From: Astragalus membranaceus
Taxonomy: Eukaryota > Streptophyta > Magnoliopsida > Fabales > Fabaceae
Direction: 5' to 3'
Assembly: GCA_039519185.1 (NCBI GenBank)
Contig: CM076854.1
Coordinates: forward strand, 20,755,456-20,819,455
Length of the DNA stretch: 64,000 nucleotides
Notes under the pieces: model-generated
Told to the model about the DNA's origin: nothing
The model's database searches: none
What the model saw: only the letters and a program-made list of their open reading frames with translations
In this document: in pieces, positions 1 through 12,398 of the stretch
How the letters are laid out: each line of letters opens with the position of its first letter
How positions within the stretch are numbered: position 1 is the stretch's first letter
Position numbers and translations under genes: made by a program

Positions 1-194
1 AGACGAACGAGACCTTCCTGCTTTCTTGTTTGCATAGTCTTTAAGCATGGCTCCCATTAGCATAGAAGAGAGGAAACACATGAAGGTTTCGATAATCCTT
101 CCATAATTTTGACCTCCTGAAGTAGTTAACTGATTATTTCGTCATTGTACTTATGCAAATTTCGAGGAAGAAATTTCTTTAAGGGTGATTGAAT
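1..194 (+). mobile_element. 3' end of internal region of a Ty3/gypsy element
   Basis: The segment ends with an ATTTCGAGGAAGAAATTTC-like block and a purine-rich tract directly before TGTAACACCCC. This is the usual 3' terminus of plant Tekay/Del-type Ty3/gypsy elements; the intact element C at 33460-33490 has the same arrangement. The body of the element lies left of the window. No usable reading frame remains. Confidence 0.7.
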
Positions 195-1061
195 TGTAAC
201 ACCCCGATTTCCGTGCTTTGTGGTTATTTTAGTATGTGCTAGTTTTATGATTTATTTTGAATTGTTAAGATTAAATTAATTTAATTTATTTTGTGTCTAA
301 GTTATTAAAATGAGGCATACGAACATACCAAAGGGTATCGGTGTAGACTCAGTTGGGTCATAGGGGGTGCGCTTTGCAAAGAAACTGGGGGTTGGGGAAA
401 AAGAACTTGAGGAAAGGGGAGCGGTAAGCTTTGTATAGAATTTGAAAACCCTTGCGAAGCCATGTCCCTACCTCACATTCTTTTTCCCCAACTCCGAAGC
501 TACCAGCAACACCGTTTGTTGCTGATACCCTTTGTTGACAACCACAACCAAGACATGTTTCATGTGCTGCACCAATCATTGTGAACTTAGAAAGGAGATT
601 GCCGTCGCATACTCTTCAATGGGTCGAAGGATAAATTCTTCCCCTTAATCCATGTCTATGTCGGCACTCTTTAATCGCTGCATGAGACAACAATTCGGTG
701 AGATTATATGGCTCCAAAGACATTGGTATGTTTATGTCGTATGCTTCATTGTCATTCTTATTATAAATTAATATTTTTATAAAAGGTGCTTTTATTAAAT
801 ATGACTTTTACATAATAAATTATATATGATATAAGCTTTATCATAGTCTAATATAATTAGTATTAGTATATTAAATATATGATACTACTGTAAGTAGTTA
901 GCTCCGTTGGACTAAGATTAGTTATATTTAATATTTTTAGTATATGACTTTTGGACCGTTTTGGTTGTTGCATAACCGTACGCGTTCGAGTCAAATATTA
1001 TTGTACCGTTAGAGTTAAATCACGCTCGGGAACTCGTGATTTCATCGATTAGCTATTGGAG
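195..1061 (+). mobile_element. LTR (start visible, end not resolved) of the same Ty3/gypsy element
   Basis: Begins TGTAACACCCCGATTTCC immediately after the polypurine-like tract. The sequence turns AT-rich and no clear TTACA terminus is seen before the hAT-like element interrupts at 1062, so the LTR end is unresolved and may resume after 19213. No gene was recognised. Confidence 0.5.
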
Positions 1062-1856
1062 CAGGGCCGGTCTTGGGCCTGTGCAACCTGTGTTACTGAA
1101 CATGCCCCGGCCCAATATCAATTTTTTAGGGCCCAAAAAAATGTGAAGCCAAGTTTTTTTTTGGACAAAATTTTTTTTTTTGACCAATTTTTTGGACAAA
1201 AATATGTGAAGCCAAGTTAAATAAATGCATTTCTGTTTAAGCATTAAATTATTTACCGGGAACCGTTCGAACCTCCGATCTTCCTTTTTCATTTTTATCC
1301 TTTGTTTTGAACGGATGCTGCATCAGCATAATTACATATCTTTATTTTTTTTTTGGACCAAGTTTGTTTCCTTAACAAAGTTTTTTTTTTCTTGTTTTTA
1401 CACCAAGTTTCTTTTATTTACAGCAGCATTCTCTTCTTTTTACAATGTGTTGGCAAATTTATTAAATATAATATTATATTGCTTTTGGAATGTATTCAAC
1501 CAAAAAATATATTGCTTTTTTTTGACAAAGAAAAATATATTGCTTTTAGCAAATATCTTTTTGAATAAATATTTGAATATTTCTAAAATATAATCCAGCA
1601 TTTTAAAACCAGAATTAATTAAATTTACATTTTTTAAGTATATTGTGATTTTGGGTTCTTAACCGAATTTCTATTGACAAATTAAAATAATATTTTTAGA
1701 AACCTAGTTTGGTTTGTAGCTATTTTATATTACTTAATTTATATTTCCTTTTTTTATATTTGATTATTGGGTATATTCGTTGATGATTTTGGCTTCCACA
1801 ATAAATTATGTAAAACTCCGTCACTTAGGGACCCAAGCTGATAAAAGTAGGGCTGA

Positions 1857-2464
1857 TGTGAAATTCAAGGCTAATCTTGAATATTAGGATCTTTTCCATG
1901 ATTAGGTTTTTCATTTATTGACTCAATCAACAAAATTAAGTACAATGAAGGAATTAAAACTCACAAAATGGAAAGGAAAGATGATGGAGATGGAGTGAAG
2001 ATCGCCACATCTAAGGATAGATGATAAGATCGGTGCGTGATCGCCACAAGGGAGATGAATAGCCCCTTGATAAGATCCAACTTGAGTTCTTCCAAGAACC
2101 AAGGGAGAGAAAACTCTATGCTCTCAAAAATCAATTTCTATATCATCAAAGCATCCCAATTACAAGGAGTGGAATAGTATTTATATGTTAGGTCTAATGG
2201 ATCCTAAGCGCAACATGCAATCCACTTAGAGATAGGAAAACAAAGCCCGTGGCCGCATCAAAGTAACTAAAGACTTTAACCTACAAGGCTCAAATCAAAA
2301 GCACATTACACTAGAAATTAAATCCTACATTTATTGAAAATATTACAAGGAAATAGAAAACCCTAGAGTTAGGATGTCTAGGAATTTCCCAAAGTAAGTC
2401 TTGATATTTGTGACTTCCATCCAAGCTCTCATTAGTAGGCTAGCTATGCATGTGGGCACACACA
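1857..2464 (-). repeat. 3' LTR of element H
   Basis: Collinear with 18537-19154 with scattered substitutions and a small indel. Read on the minus strand it starts TGTGTGCCCAC and ends GAATTTCACA. Confidence 0.8.
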
Positions 2465-3198
2465 TACTCCCACTCTTGAATTTCACTCGACCTCAAGTGA
2501 ACTCCCTCTCTTGGAAACCTACATCAAGCATGGAGAAAATCACTTATTTCAAAAATAAATGACAACTAAACTAATGCATTAATTTCTTAGGCTCCACCGG
2601 GATTAAAAGGAAAGTGAGTGATCCCAAATAATAGCATAGTCAAGCAAAATTCAAGCACAAGTTTCCTTAAAGCACAAGGCATCTTACATTTCCATTTAAT
2701 ACAACTAAGCATTGGATAGGGAATGGAGAATATAGGGAGTAGATTATACCTTTGCAATGTTGTAACACTAACAACCATTTCCATTACCTTTTTCTTGCTA
2801 CTTGGTGGCTCAACTTTAAGAGTTCTATCTAATTCCTTGTCTTGTCCACAAGATAGTGGCTTAGGAAATACATGCATACTTTCCCTTTAAAAAGGAAGTC
2901 ACAAAACTTTGTGCAAGAAAATAGTTAGTAGCAAAAGTCATGCTATCATTTAGTAACCTAACTCTTTCACATGCTTTTCTTTTTTTATCTTTGTGAGGGT
3001 CATGATCATTATGAGAGTTGCCTATCACAACTATACTTGTAATGCTTTTTTCTCATGGACCACACAATTTGTTTGCTTTTCATCAAAGTGGTGCTCTTGG
3101 CTACCACACTCACTTGGGCCTTTCAACTTTTTGGTCTTTTGTTCTTTTTCCTCCTCCTCAATTTTATTTTTCAAAATGATTTGATCTTTCGAAACTTC
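2465..3198 (-). other. Element H, region between protease and 3' LTR; no gene
   Basis: Downstream of the protease fragment the minus strand encodes a short Lys/Glu-rich stretch and then AT-rich sequence up to the LTR. No reverse transcriptase, RNase H or integrase motif was recognised, so pol is absent rather than just frameshifted. Confidence 0.6.
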
Positions 3199-3975
3199 TT
3201 AAGGACTAAGGGGAGAAAGAACAATTTTCAAATTGTTATGCATAAAGGAGTATTTGTTAGTAAATCCATCATAGATGGCTTTTGTATCGATTTGCCATGG
3301 CCTTCCTAAGATTAGGTGGCCGGCCTTTATAGGGACAACATTACATAAGACATTGTCTTTGTACCTATGTATGGAAAAACTAACAAGCACTTGTTTATCC
3401 ACAACCATTTCTTCTTGATCATTAAGCCATTGTATTTTGTATGGGTTTGGATGGTTGATGGTTGGAAGATCAAGCTTTGTAACTAAGCGAGTGCTAGCCC
3501 AATTAGCAGAACTTCCAACATCAATTTGCAAACAACATAATCTAGTTGACACAAGACATCTAGTATGAGAGGTAGAATGATTAGTTGTAGGAGTTGAGAA
3601 AGTTTCCTTACTCTTTGGCACTATGGTCTAAGCTTCATCTTTTACAGTTTTAGGTGTATAGGCTTCCTCCCTCTTTGAATTGACCTTCCAAGTATTGGTG
3701 TGGGTATACTTGGAGGAGTTTTCTTCTTTTATGTCCCTCCTTCTATGGCTCCTTTCATTCTCTTCAACAACATAGCTAGGCCTCCTATTTCTTTTGTCAT
3801 AATATTCACAAGAAGAGTCATATCTAATAGGGGAATGATACTTTTTTGGGGAGTGATACCTTTTTGTGGAACTATATCTCCTAGGAGAGTCATACCTTTT
3901 TGGGGAATGATACCTTTTTGGAGAATGATATCTCCTAGGAGGATCATACCTCCTATCAAATATGGACTTCATCAT
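3199..3975 (-). pseudogene. Element H gag tail and aspartic protease fragment
   Basis: The upstream part (3628-3975) encodes a basic gag-type tail made of repeated RYHSPK/RYDSP units, then a charged linker. A single in-frame TAG near 3628 separates it from the protease part (3199-3621), which has a retropepsin-like core: an I-D-x-G-S active-site block and a later G-H-L-I-L-G-R-P-W flap-to-C-terminus block typical of plant Ty3/gypsy proteases. The strictly expected DTG/DSG triad is DVG here, so activity is doubtful. The gag matrix/capsid part is missing upstream and no RT follows. It would process Gag if functional. The family assignment is fairly firm; the lineage within Ty3/gypsy is not. Confidence 0.65.
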
Positions 3976-5108
3976 GCCATGATTTGTGTGTACCTACAAG
4001 AGAATGTTAGTATAAAAATAGCCATCAATAAGTCCTCACAAAAAGTGTTTATCTCACAAAGTGTCACTCCACTCGTGTTTAGGCTTTTTAGGAAACACTC
4101 ACACTCAAGGGTTTTTTTTGGTCAAACACACAATGTAAGTAGGTCACTCAAGTCACTCTTATCCTCCTTTAGATTTTGAAAAGGAACCTTAAAAGCCTCT
4201 TTCTACCTTTGATGTTGATATTACTTGATATCTCAAAGGGAGTATAGTCTATCACCAAAGAATGACACGAAAGAAAGAAACTACAATGACAAACTTAGGA
4301 ATTTTAAAGACCAAAATCAAAAACAAAAATTTAGAAAAGCTAAACCAAATATAGAGTATTTAAAGAAAAATTTAAACTATAAAAAAGAGACTCAAAAAGA
4401 ATGGAAGCAATGAACCAAGAAAATGTCAATTAATGAGCAAACCAAGCCGTAAGGGTAAAATGGTCCAACTATGGTCAAAATATTTTGAGGAATTTTTTCA
4501 GTGATCCAAAAAATGTTTCCAATCTCAGGGAGTTTTTTCAGAATTTTTCAGAATTTCTTTGATGCACAAGTGATAGGTAGAAGCCTTTTTTAATACAATA
4601 TAATACTTTTTTTTGCTATTTTCTTTTTTTTTTGTTTTTCTTTTTGCTGGAATATTTTTTCAATGTCTCAAAATATTGTAGATTTTGAAACAAGCTACCT
4701 GGCTTTTGAATCACTTGATTTGGAATTGTATTGAGTTCCCTAACAGATTTTGAAGTTTTGAAAACAAAAAAAAACTGGATCAAACAGAATATGGAATTTC
4801 CAGAAATTCAAGAACAATATGAAGAACACTAAAAACACTATGAATGTTTGATTTCCTGCAAGGGTGTTATCTCATCCAATACTCAACCAAATCAGAAAAA
4901 TTTTGACTCCATTTCACTCAATTTTTCATAAGGAATACAACTATGCAACCTTTAGACCCGAATAAGCACTTATGCAGAAAAGTGATTTTTGAAAACTAAG
5001 GTTGAAGATAAAGATTCAAACCATCAAACCAAAATTTCCGGAAATTTCAATTCTCAACCGAATTAGGAAAATGAGTACTCTATTTCATGCGAAATTTTAT
5101 GAGGAACT
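3976..5108 (-). other. Element H internal leader-like region; no gene
   Basis: AT-rich sequence in which long frames are absent on the minus strand. It is interrupted at 5108 by the A/TRIM/B cluster and resumes at 17943. Confidence 0.5.
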
Positions 5109-5567
5109 TGTAACACCCCGGTATTTTTATCGAGTAAAAATACCCAAGTGTACCAAACCTAAATCATCAGAGATATAAAATTCCTGCAAAGATATTGAAC
5201 ACCGCAATATAGTTCTCGCTGAATAACAACAAAACAGTCTTAAGTACTAATAAGACCGAACAGGTTTCCTGACCATAACCTTCAGCAAACTATAGTGCCC
5301 AATATTATACAAGAAAGCGGAATAAAAATTATAATACCAATACATAGAGTTGTAGTACATAGACAACAGAAGGAAATATGAACTTAAGCATAACGCTAAG
5401 TCTTCAGCCACCATCCGAGTACCATCTACTCGTGCCTCTTGGATTTCCGCTGTCCCTGTTTCTCTGTAAAACAACAACATATAAACAATGAGATACAATC
5501 TCAGTGAGTTCTACCGAGACCCCTATCTACACTCTCGGTTCAATTATGAATCCTATTTAACTTAACA

Positions 5568-5870
5568 CGACACCGACTGCAATCCAGTGCTAAATCCCGG
5601 TGAACCGTATTATAGGACTTTATTTCATTCGTGGTTTAATTTATAACCACGTGCATTTTAATTCAACACGACACCGACTGCAATCTAGTGCTAAATCCCG
5701 GTGAACGTGTTATGACTCAGTACGGCACCGACTGCAATCCTGTGCTAAATCCCAGTGAACCGTACAGTACGACATCGACTGCAATCCAGTGCTAAATCCC
5801 GGTGTATCGTACAACAAAACTTTCAACATAACACCGACTGCAATCCAGTGCTAAATCCCGGTGAACCCCA
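5568..5870. repeat. Five interspersed copies of a 37-bp stem-loop repeat in LTR A
   Basis: Each copy runs from CACCGACTGCAATC to CCCGGTGAAC and can fold with a CACCG/CGGTG outer stem. Copies are separated by unrelated spacers of 5-60 bp. The same five lie in the other LTR at 11934-12232. Confidence 0.75.
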
Positions 5871-5963
5871 ATACCAATAGTGTTTCCTAATGGCACGGAG
5901 CCTAGGGTAAGGGATCATGACTTCCCCGCCTAGTATGTTAACATGGGTCGTCACCCAAACTCG

Positions 5964-5967
<4 letters not shown>

Positions 5968-6033
<66 letters not shown>
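5968..6033. repeat. (AT)n microsatellite in LTR A
   Basis: Uninterrupted AT dinucleotides. The equivalent tract is at 12333-12396 in the other LTR. Confidence 0.9.
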
Positions 6034-6036
<3 letters not shown>

Positions 6037-7501
6037 CATCATATATAACCACCCACATTGGGCCGACTCCTTTAATCGATATAATTTATATATCGTGAAT
6101 TATTCACCGGTTTAGACGAATGAATAATAATCATTTCGCGTCAGTTATACCATACCACGTAGGACTCATAATCCGCTTTATTATTAATAAAACATATTCG
6201 CACACGTGTACTATTATTCGGTCTTTCGAAACAATTTGAACTTCAAAAACAGTTCTTTTTACCTTTCTAAATTGTATATTTAGTTAGGCCTCGGAATAAG
6301 CTTTCAAACGCACCTGAGAACACCTCAATCGGGTTCCCGGATCAAAAGTTATCGCGAAAACAAAATAAGTGAAAAATTGTTGAAAATCTGCAAAGCGTCG
6401 CGACGCGAACTGCTTCCGTTGCGACGCGAAAAGTGACAGAAACTTTTTGCGTGACAAAACTGGGCCAGGTCGCGACGCGAAGGGGACGGGTCGCGACGCG
6501 ACCATCTGCAGAAAAGTGCAGGTTTTCCGTTTTCTTGCAAAATTCGCTATTCCGTTCCATTCCGATTCTTGTTCCGATTGAAAACAGTTTTGACAACCAT
6601 AAAAACAGTCTCAATCAAAGTCACACAATCAATCAAATCAATCAAAAACTCATTTTTGACGAATTGTATCAAAACGCGACATATTTTCAAATAACGGTTT
6701 TTAACTCGAAATCTTTCGAAATCAAATCACCAAAAATTCCATTTCGACACGACACAACTCGAGACTCGCTACGATCGATTCCTAACCCGAAACAGACAAT
6801 ATCAAGTAATATTCCAGACCAGCGAAAGCGATAAAACGATCAATCAATTAATTCGAAAAACAAAAATCCTAAACGTGAGTAGAACTCACCCTTGAAGCGT
6901 GAACCACGATCGAGCCGAATTCACCGAGTAACCACACGAACATTCCCCGCATAAACTCTCCGCTCCGACGACGCTCAAATCTGCTTTCAAAGCTTTCCAC
7001 TCGATTGCGAAACCTCTTTTTGACCGAAATACCGAATTCCCCGAAATCCTTCATGAACACTATTCATCATCTCCTTCAACCTCAAGCCACTATTCACAAA
7101 AACCCCAATTTGCACCCTAACCCCTTGATTCTTCACCAACTCCAAATCGGACTTCAATATTTGCACTATTCACCTTGAGCTCGCTCCCAAACACCATCCA
7201 AAGCTTTCCTTTGAGCTTGAACAACAAAAACCTCTATTTCCTCTTAAATTCGAAAATGGTGGATTTGAGGAGAGTAAGTTGATGATGAAGATTTTGGTAC
7301 CAAAACGAAGAGGAAGGAACGCCGAACATTTTTCGTGTTGGAAGGAAGTCGTTTCGGTGAAGTCTTCTCTCTCCCTCTTCTCTTCTCCCTCACGCCATTC
7401 TCTTCTTTTCTCTCTTTCTCTTCTTTCTCCTCTCTGTAACTCTCGCTTCCTTTCTTCTTTTTATTTCTTTCTTTTCTTTTCTTTTCACACACACACACGG
7501 T

Positions 7502-7504
<3 letters not shown>

Positions 7505-7550
<46 letters not shown>
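7505..7550. repeat. (AT)n microsatellite in LTR A
   Basis: AT dinucleotide run preceded by (CA)n. It is missing from the shorter LTR copy because of that copy's deletion. Confidence 0.9.
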
Positions 7551-7551
<1 letters not shown>

Positions 7552-7761
7552 GTATATAATTGGTAACGTGGTCCAATTACCATATTGATCTAAATCTCCT
7601 ATTTCGATTCCGAAACTTCCTTGATCCGTATTATCCGGTTAACGATCCGATGACAACCAATAAATAATTTTAGCACTCAATAAATTTACCAGTCGAGTAC
7701 AAAATCAATTCAATTGGGTTAACATCCAAATAATTCTATTAATTATTTTGCGGATGTTACA

Positions 7762-9236
7762 TTCTCCCCAACTTAAAAGAATTTTGTCCTCAAAATTTCG
7801 TCAAGTCTTTCATCCGACTAACCGAGAATCGACATTCTCAGAAAGGTCTTAAGTTGCTGGAAAACAATCTCGAACTAACGAAATAAGCGTAGAAACTCTT
7901 CCCAAGTTGGCACATCAATCTCCAAGTATGATCCACTACTACCTTGATACGAACTCTCTGGTCACGCATCTACACGAGAAACTCATCCTTCGCCTACATC
8001 GGCTCGGCACCGCGTTTGAAAACACTTCCGAAGCTTCATTCCAATTATCCTCGTTTACTCCTCAACTTTGATTAATCTAAATCAAAGGGTGTAATATAAG
8101 ACACTTGATAGACATACAGGTTGAAAATGAGATCCACAAACTGGTACTCCTCAGTAGAGGTAAAAACAAACACGATTTCCTCGAAGGGTGTAAACACGTT
8201 CTCAACAAATCTTCTAAAATCCATAACCGTTCTCGTACACATTGACAAATGTGACGGAAAGTCATTTGTGAAACTTCTTGACTCGCCCCCCAAGATTTCG
8301 AGATAACACTTTTTCAAAAGAAGATGAAATGCAGATTTACCAAAAACGTTTATCTTAAACGTAGAAGTAAACCGTGGGGACAACAGATAAATTTGAACGT
8401 AATGAAAATCACCTCTGTTGTTCTCAAAACAACTATCAAAACAGAACTCAGAGCTCTTTTTCCTCTATTGCAACTTCATCAGGAGGTTTTTACCAACGAC
8501 GCACCCCATTCATTTCCAAATTAGTCAATAGCGTTGAGAGTTTTCCCTCAACCTAAGTAATCCTCTTGATTCATTCCCAAAATTAACTTTAGCATGCGGG
8601 TTTTCACAAAATGATTTTTTTTTTTTAAACTATCACGCCGCACACCAAGCTTCATTTCGGAAATTTCACTCACTTGCAAGCAGATCCATCAATTAATCCT
8701 TTGATGGCCATTCACAACGTGAAAACAGTCAGCAGTTACCTCACTTACATATTCGTATTCACGTTCGACTTGTCAAACGGAATCTCGTAAGACAATCTTA
8801 TTGTTAACCTTCACAAGGAAGAGATTAACAAACTAATACCTTGCCACTCATACATCTGCTTTACATTTCTGTACATCTTGGAACAGAATATAAACTTCGA
8901 TGTGCTTCCTCTAACACTTGCCTTCTATCTTTCTCATCATCGGGTCCACAGATCCTACCGTTGAAACAACCGACTCCATCACTGTCCATGGTAAAATCTG
9001 GAAATAACTTTTGTGATTATAGCTTCACCTCAACTTCCTGTGCTAAGCGTATAGAATCCCTTAGGGAACTAGAGATCCTCATATGACTCAACACTAACTG
9101 GTTCCTCCTTGATCTTGAATTCAGATTTAAGTCTCTAAAAGATTCCGATAATTCCATCTCATGCATCAATAAACTCGGCCATGTGGATGGACTTCCTACT
9201 CAGCGCATCAGCTACAACACTGGCCTCTCTCGAATG
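7762..9236 (-). other. Element A, 3' internal part; integrase not recognisable
   Basis: This is where integrase should lie. At its right edge the end of RNase H is still readable (a V-V-A-D-A-L-S-R-K block near 9190-9220). Beyond that the minus strand is full of stops and I could not find the zinc-binding or DDE motifs. A polypurine tract ends the region at 7762. Confidence 0.5.
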
Positions 9237-9677
9237 CTATATCAACACGAATTTATAATCCTCCAGAATACTCAACACACTTCTCTGCCTGCTATTCAGT
9301 TCTTTCTGATCAAACAGATTCCTTAAACTCTTGTGATCACTAAAGATTTCGAAACGAGACCCATGCTGGTAATGTCTCCAAATCTTCGGTGCATACACAA
9401 TAGCTGCCAACTCCAAATAATAAGTTGGATAATTCTCCTCATGGATCTTCAACTGTCTGGACGCATAAGCTACCACTTGATGATTCTGCATGAGAACACA
9501 TCCCAAACCCTTTCCAGAAACATCGCCGTAAATTTGGAATTCCAAATACGAATCTGGAAGAATATGGGTTGGAGCAGAAGTCAACTGAACCTTCAACTCT
9601 TGAAAACATTCTTCACAATCGACATCCCACGTAAGCGGTTGACCCTTTCGAGTTAACCGAGTAGGTGGAAGAACCAA
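9237..9677 (-). pseudogene. Element A RNase H domain fragment
   Basis: The frame encodes the RT-RNase H connection (LTRKGQPLTWD) followed by a Ty3/gypsy RNase H: an I-Y-G-D-V-S block where the first catalytic Asp is expected, V-V-A-Y-A-S-R-Q-L, the Y-P-T-Y-Y-L-E-L-A-A block carrying the catalytic Glu, and F-S-D-H-K-S-L with a catalytic Asp. It would degrade RNA in RNA:DNA hybrids during reverse transcription. Stops on both sides break it from RT upstream and integrase downstream, so it cannot work as part of a polyprotein. The sequence resembles the intact domain of element C. Confidence 0.8.
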
Positions 9678-10379
9678 TAGTGAGAATCCTTCGATAAACT
9701 CCCTGTAGTAACCGGCTAGACTTAGAAAACTTCTGATTTCGGCGACTGACGTTGGTCAGTCCCATTCAACACCACTTCCTCCTTACTGGGATCTACAGAA
9801 ACTCCCGACTTGGGAAATCACATGTCCCAAAGACTTTACCTCTGACACCCAAAAATCACACTTCGAAGGTTTCAAGTACAACTTATTTTCTCGGAGTACT
9901 TTCAGAACAATGCGGAGATGTTAGACATGCTCCGCAATGGTCTTCGAGCACATCGAGATACCATCAATTAAAACGACTACAAATTGATCTAGGTAATTGA
10001 GGAAAAACTCAGCTCAGGTAATCCATGATTACCGCTGGAGCATTAGTCAAACCGAAGGGCATCACTACAACCACATAATGTCCATACCCAGTACGGAAAG
10101 CTGTCTTCGGAATATCTAAGGCTCTAACTTTTATTTGGTGATATCCTGACCTCAGATCAATTTTTGAAAACATTGCAGTACCTCAAATTGCTTAAGCAAA
10201 TCGTCTATCCTTGGTAAGGGATATTTATTCTTGATCGTCACTTTGTTGAGTTGTCGATAATCAATGCACAATCTCATGCTACCATTTTTCCTTTCGACTA
10301 ACCACACCAGAGCACTCCTTAGAGAAGCACTCGGTCGAATGAATTTCTTTAACATCGACTCTTCAAGTTGAGACTCCAT
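9678..10379 (-). pseudogene. Element A reverse transcriptase fragments
   Basis: The upstream part (10152-10379) encodes the RT fingers, with the M-R-L-C-I-D-Y-R-Q-L-N-K-V-T block and K-Y-P-L-P-R-I-D-D-L. Further pieces appear in shifting frames: M-P-F-G-L-T-N-A-P near 10035-10060, a catalytic-loop remnant reading L-I-D-G-I near 9960-9985 where the usual pair of aspartates has become Asp-Gly, and S-F-L-S-L-A-G-Y-Y near 9700-9740. Several stops and frameshifts and the lost aspartate show that this RT is dead. Order and orientation match element A. Confidence 0.8.
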
Positions 10380-10678
10380 TTCCTTTAATTCTCGAGAAAC
10401 CTTTAAGAAGAAACAATGGATATTGATCCTGTACCGGAATCAATTCTATAGAAAACTCTACCTCTCGCTCTGGATGTACAGAAGAAACTTCATCCAGAAA
10501 AACATCCAGAGAACATCCAAAAAGTCATTCACAACTTGTACAGATGATAAATCTAATACTAGTTCCAGTGGATGCAGATAACATACTAACATGTGCTTCC
10601 ACACTTCTCATAGGCAAACAATAAACTCTACAACGAAATTTCTGTCTCCCATGACAAGTAGACAATTCTATACAAAGA

Positions 10679-11113
10679 TTACGTCTGGACACGACCCTTA
10701 GCAGCAGTTAAGATGGTTATCGGCTCGGATAGCGGAGATAAGGTTAATCCCAACCGATTCACACGCGATCGGGATATACAGCAGTATGTTGCACCCGAAT
10801 CATATAATATACTGATCGAGTTATTGAATAGGACTCCCATCCTTCTAAGTATACCGTCAGCACTCGTAACTGTCCAAGCATCCATAATGTTGACTCGTCC
10901 TTGCCTTAGAGCTGCTTGTAACTCCTTGGAACTCTTCCTTACATGGCACTCCTTACCATAGAGACCCTCTACATTACAATAATAGCACCGATTAGATCTT
11001 CGCTTGCAATCACCACTGTGAGACTTTCCACAGTTAGAACATCTTCTGACCTTTGAAGAATCAAAGAATTGCATCTGCTTTTCCTTCGATGAAATTATCT
11101 TAGGACTTTGCAT
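10679..11113 (-). pseudogene. Element A gag zinc knuckles and protease fragment
   Basis: The frame carries a CSNCGKSHSGDC knuckle-like motif, a second degenerate CYYCNVEGLYGKEC motif, and then the protease core I-L-Y-D-S-G-A-T-Y-C-C-I-S with the D-S-G active-site triad. In intact relatives this stretch joins nucleocapsid to the Gag-Pol protease. The frame is isolated by stops from the gag piece at 11159 and from RT at 10379, so it is a remnant. Confidence 0.8.
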
Positions 11114-11158
11114 TCAGAGTTGATAATTTCAACTACCTTCTTTCCTTTCCCATACTTC

Positions 11159-11350
11159 CTATGAGATCATCCTCAGCGACATAGGCTGATTGTACCTTAC
11201 CATTCGGTAAAACTGAGACAACTTCTCGAACTTAGCGGTGTATTCTTTCACCGTCATGTCACCTTTCCCGAGGATGCACCGGTTGGAGATTCCGGTTTTG
11301 GTCGAGGACTGCGTCTTGATCATCCTGTCATAATTCTGCTTATGATGCAC
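11159..11350 (-). pseudogene. Element A gag fragment
   Basis: A short frame with the conserved Ty3/gypsy capsid block M-T-V-K-E-Y-T-A-K-F-E-K-L-S-Q-F, directly comparable to S-V-A-E-Y-A-A-K-F-E-E-L-A-Q-F in element C. Only this piece of gag remains between the primer site and the protease. The rest was deleted, since just 110 bp separate it from the LTR. Confidence 0.7.
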
Positions 11351-11460
11351 TAAGTATTAAGTTGATCAGGCTCAATGTCTCTTAGCATCACAAGTGTAAT
11401 TACAACAAGGACTAACAAGGAATCGACTCAACCCTAAACTAAGTCCGACTAGGTCGAACT

Positions 11461-11472
11461 GCTCTTATACCA
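11461..11472 (-). promoter_or_regulatory. Primer binding site of element A (tRNA-iMet type)
   Basis: On the minus strand TGGTATAAGAGC, one mismatch from the common plant TGGTATCAGAGC site, two bases inside the 5' LTR end. Confidence 0.85.
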
Positions 11473-11474
11473 AC

Positions 11475-12329
11475 TGTAACACCCCGGTATTTTTATCGAG
11501 TAAAAATACCCAAGTGTACCAAACCTAAATCATCAGAGATATAAAATTCCTGCAAAGATATTGAACACCGCAATATAGTTCTCGCTGAATAACAACAAAA
11601 CAGTCTTAAGTACTACTAAGACCGAACAGGTTTCCTGACCATAACCTTCAGCAAACTATAGTGCCCAATATTATACAAGAAAGCGGAATAAAAATTATAA
11701 TACCAATACATAGAGTTGTAGTACATAGACAACAGAAGGACATATGAACTTAAGCATAACGCTAAGTCTTCAGCCACCATCTGAGTACCATCTACTCGTG
11801 CCTCTTGGATTTCCGCTGTCCCTGTTTCTCTATAAAACAACAACATATAAACAATGAGATACAATCTCAGTGAGTTCTACCGAGACCCCTATCTACACTC
11901 TCGGTTCAATTATGAATCCTATTTAACTTAACACGACACCGACTGCAATCCAGTGCTAAATCCCGGTGAACCGCATTATAGGACTTTATTTCATTCGTGG
12001 TTTAATTTATAACCACGTGCATTTTAATTCAACACGACACCGACTGCAATCAAGTGCTAAATCCCGGTGAACGTGTTATGACTCAGTACGGCACCGACTG
12101 CAATCCTGTGCTAAATCCCGGTGAACCGTACAGTACGACACCGACTGCAATCCAGTGCTAAATCCCGGTGTATCGTACAACAAAACTTTCAACATAACAC
12201 CGACTGCAATCCAGTGCTAAATCCCGGTGAACCCCAATACCAATAGTGTTTCCTAATGGCACGGAGCCTAGGGTAAGGGATCATGACTTCCCCGCCTAGT
12301 ATGTTAACATGGGTCGTCACCCAAACTCG

Positions 12330-12398
<69 letters not shown>

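Larger units (their letters stand above)
5109..7761 (-). repeat. 3' LTR of element A (full-length form, 2653 bp)
   Basis: Read on the minus strand it runs TGTAACATCCGC to GGGTGTTACA. The adjacent internal sequence at 7762-7800 reads as a purine tract (AAGTTGGGGAGAA) on that strand. It holds five copies of a 37-bp stem-loop repeat, two (AT)n tracts, CpG-rich TCGCGACGCG blocks and a pyrimidine-rich tract at 7363-7490. Short ORFs on both strands inside it are compositional. Confidence 0.85.

Noticed and set aside
3700..4179. 159-codon plus-strand ORF
   Set aside because: It is the complementary shadow of the RYHSP repeat region of element H.
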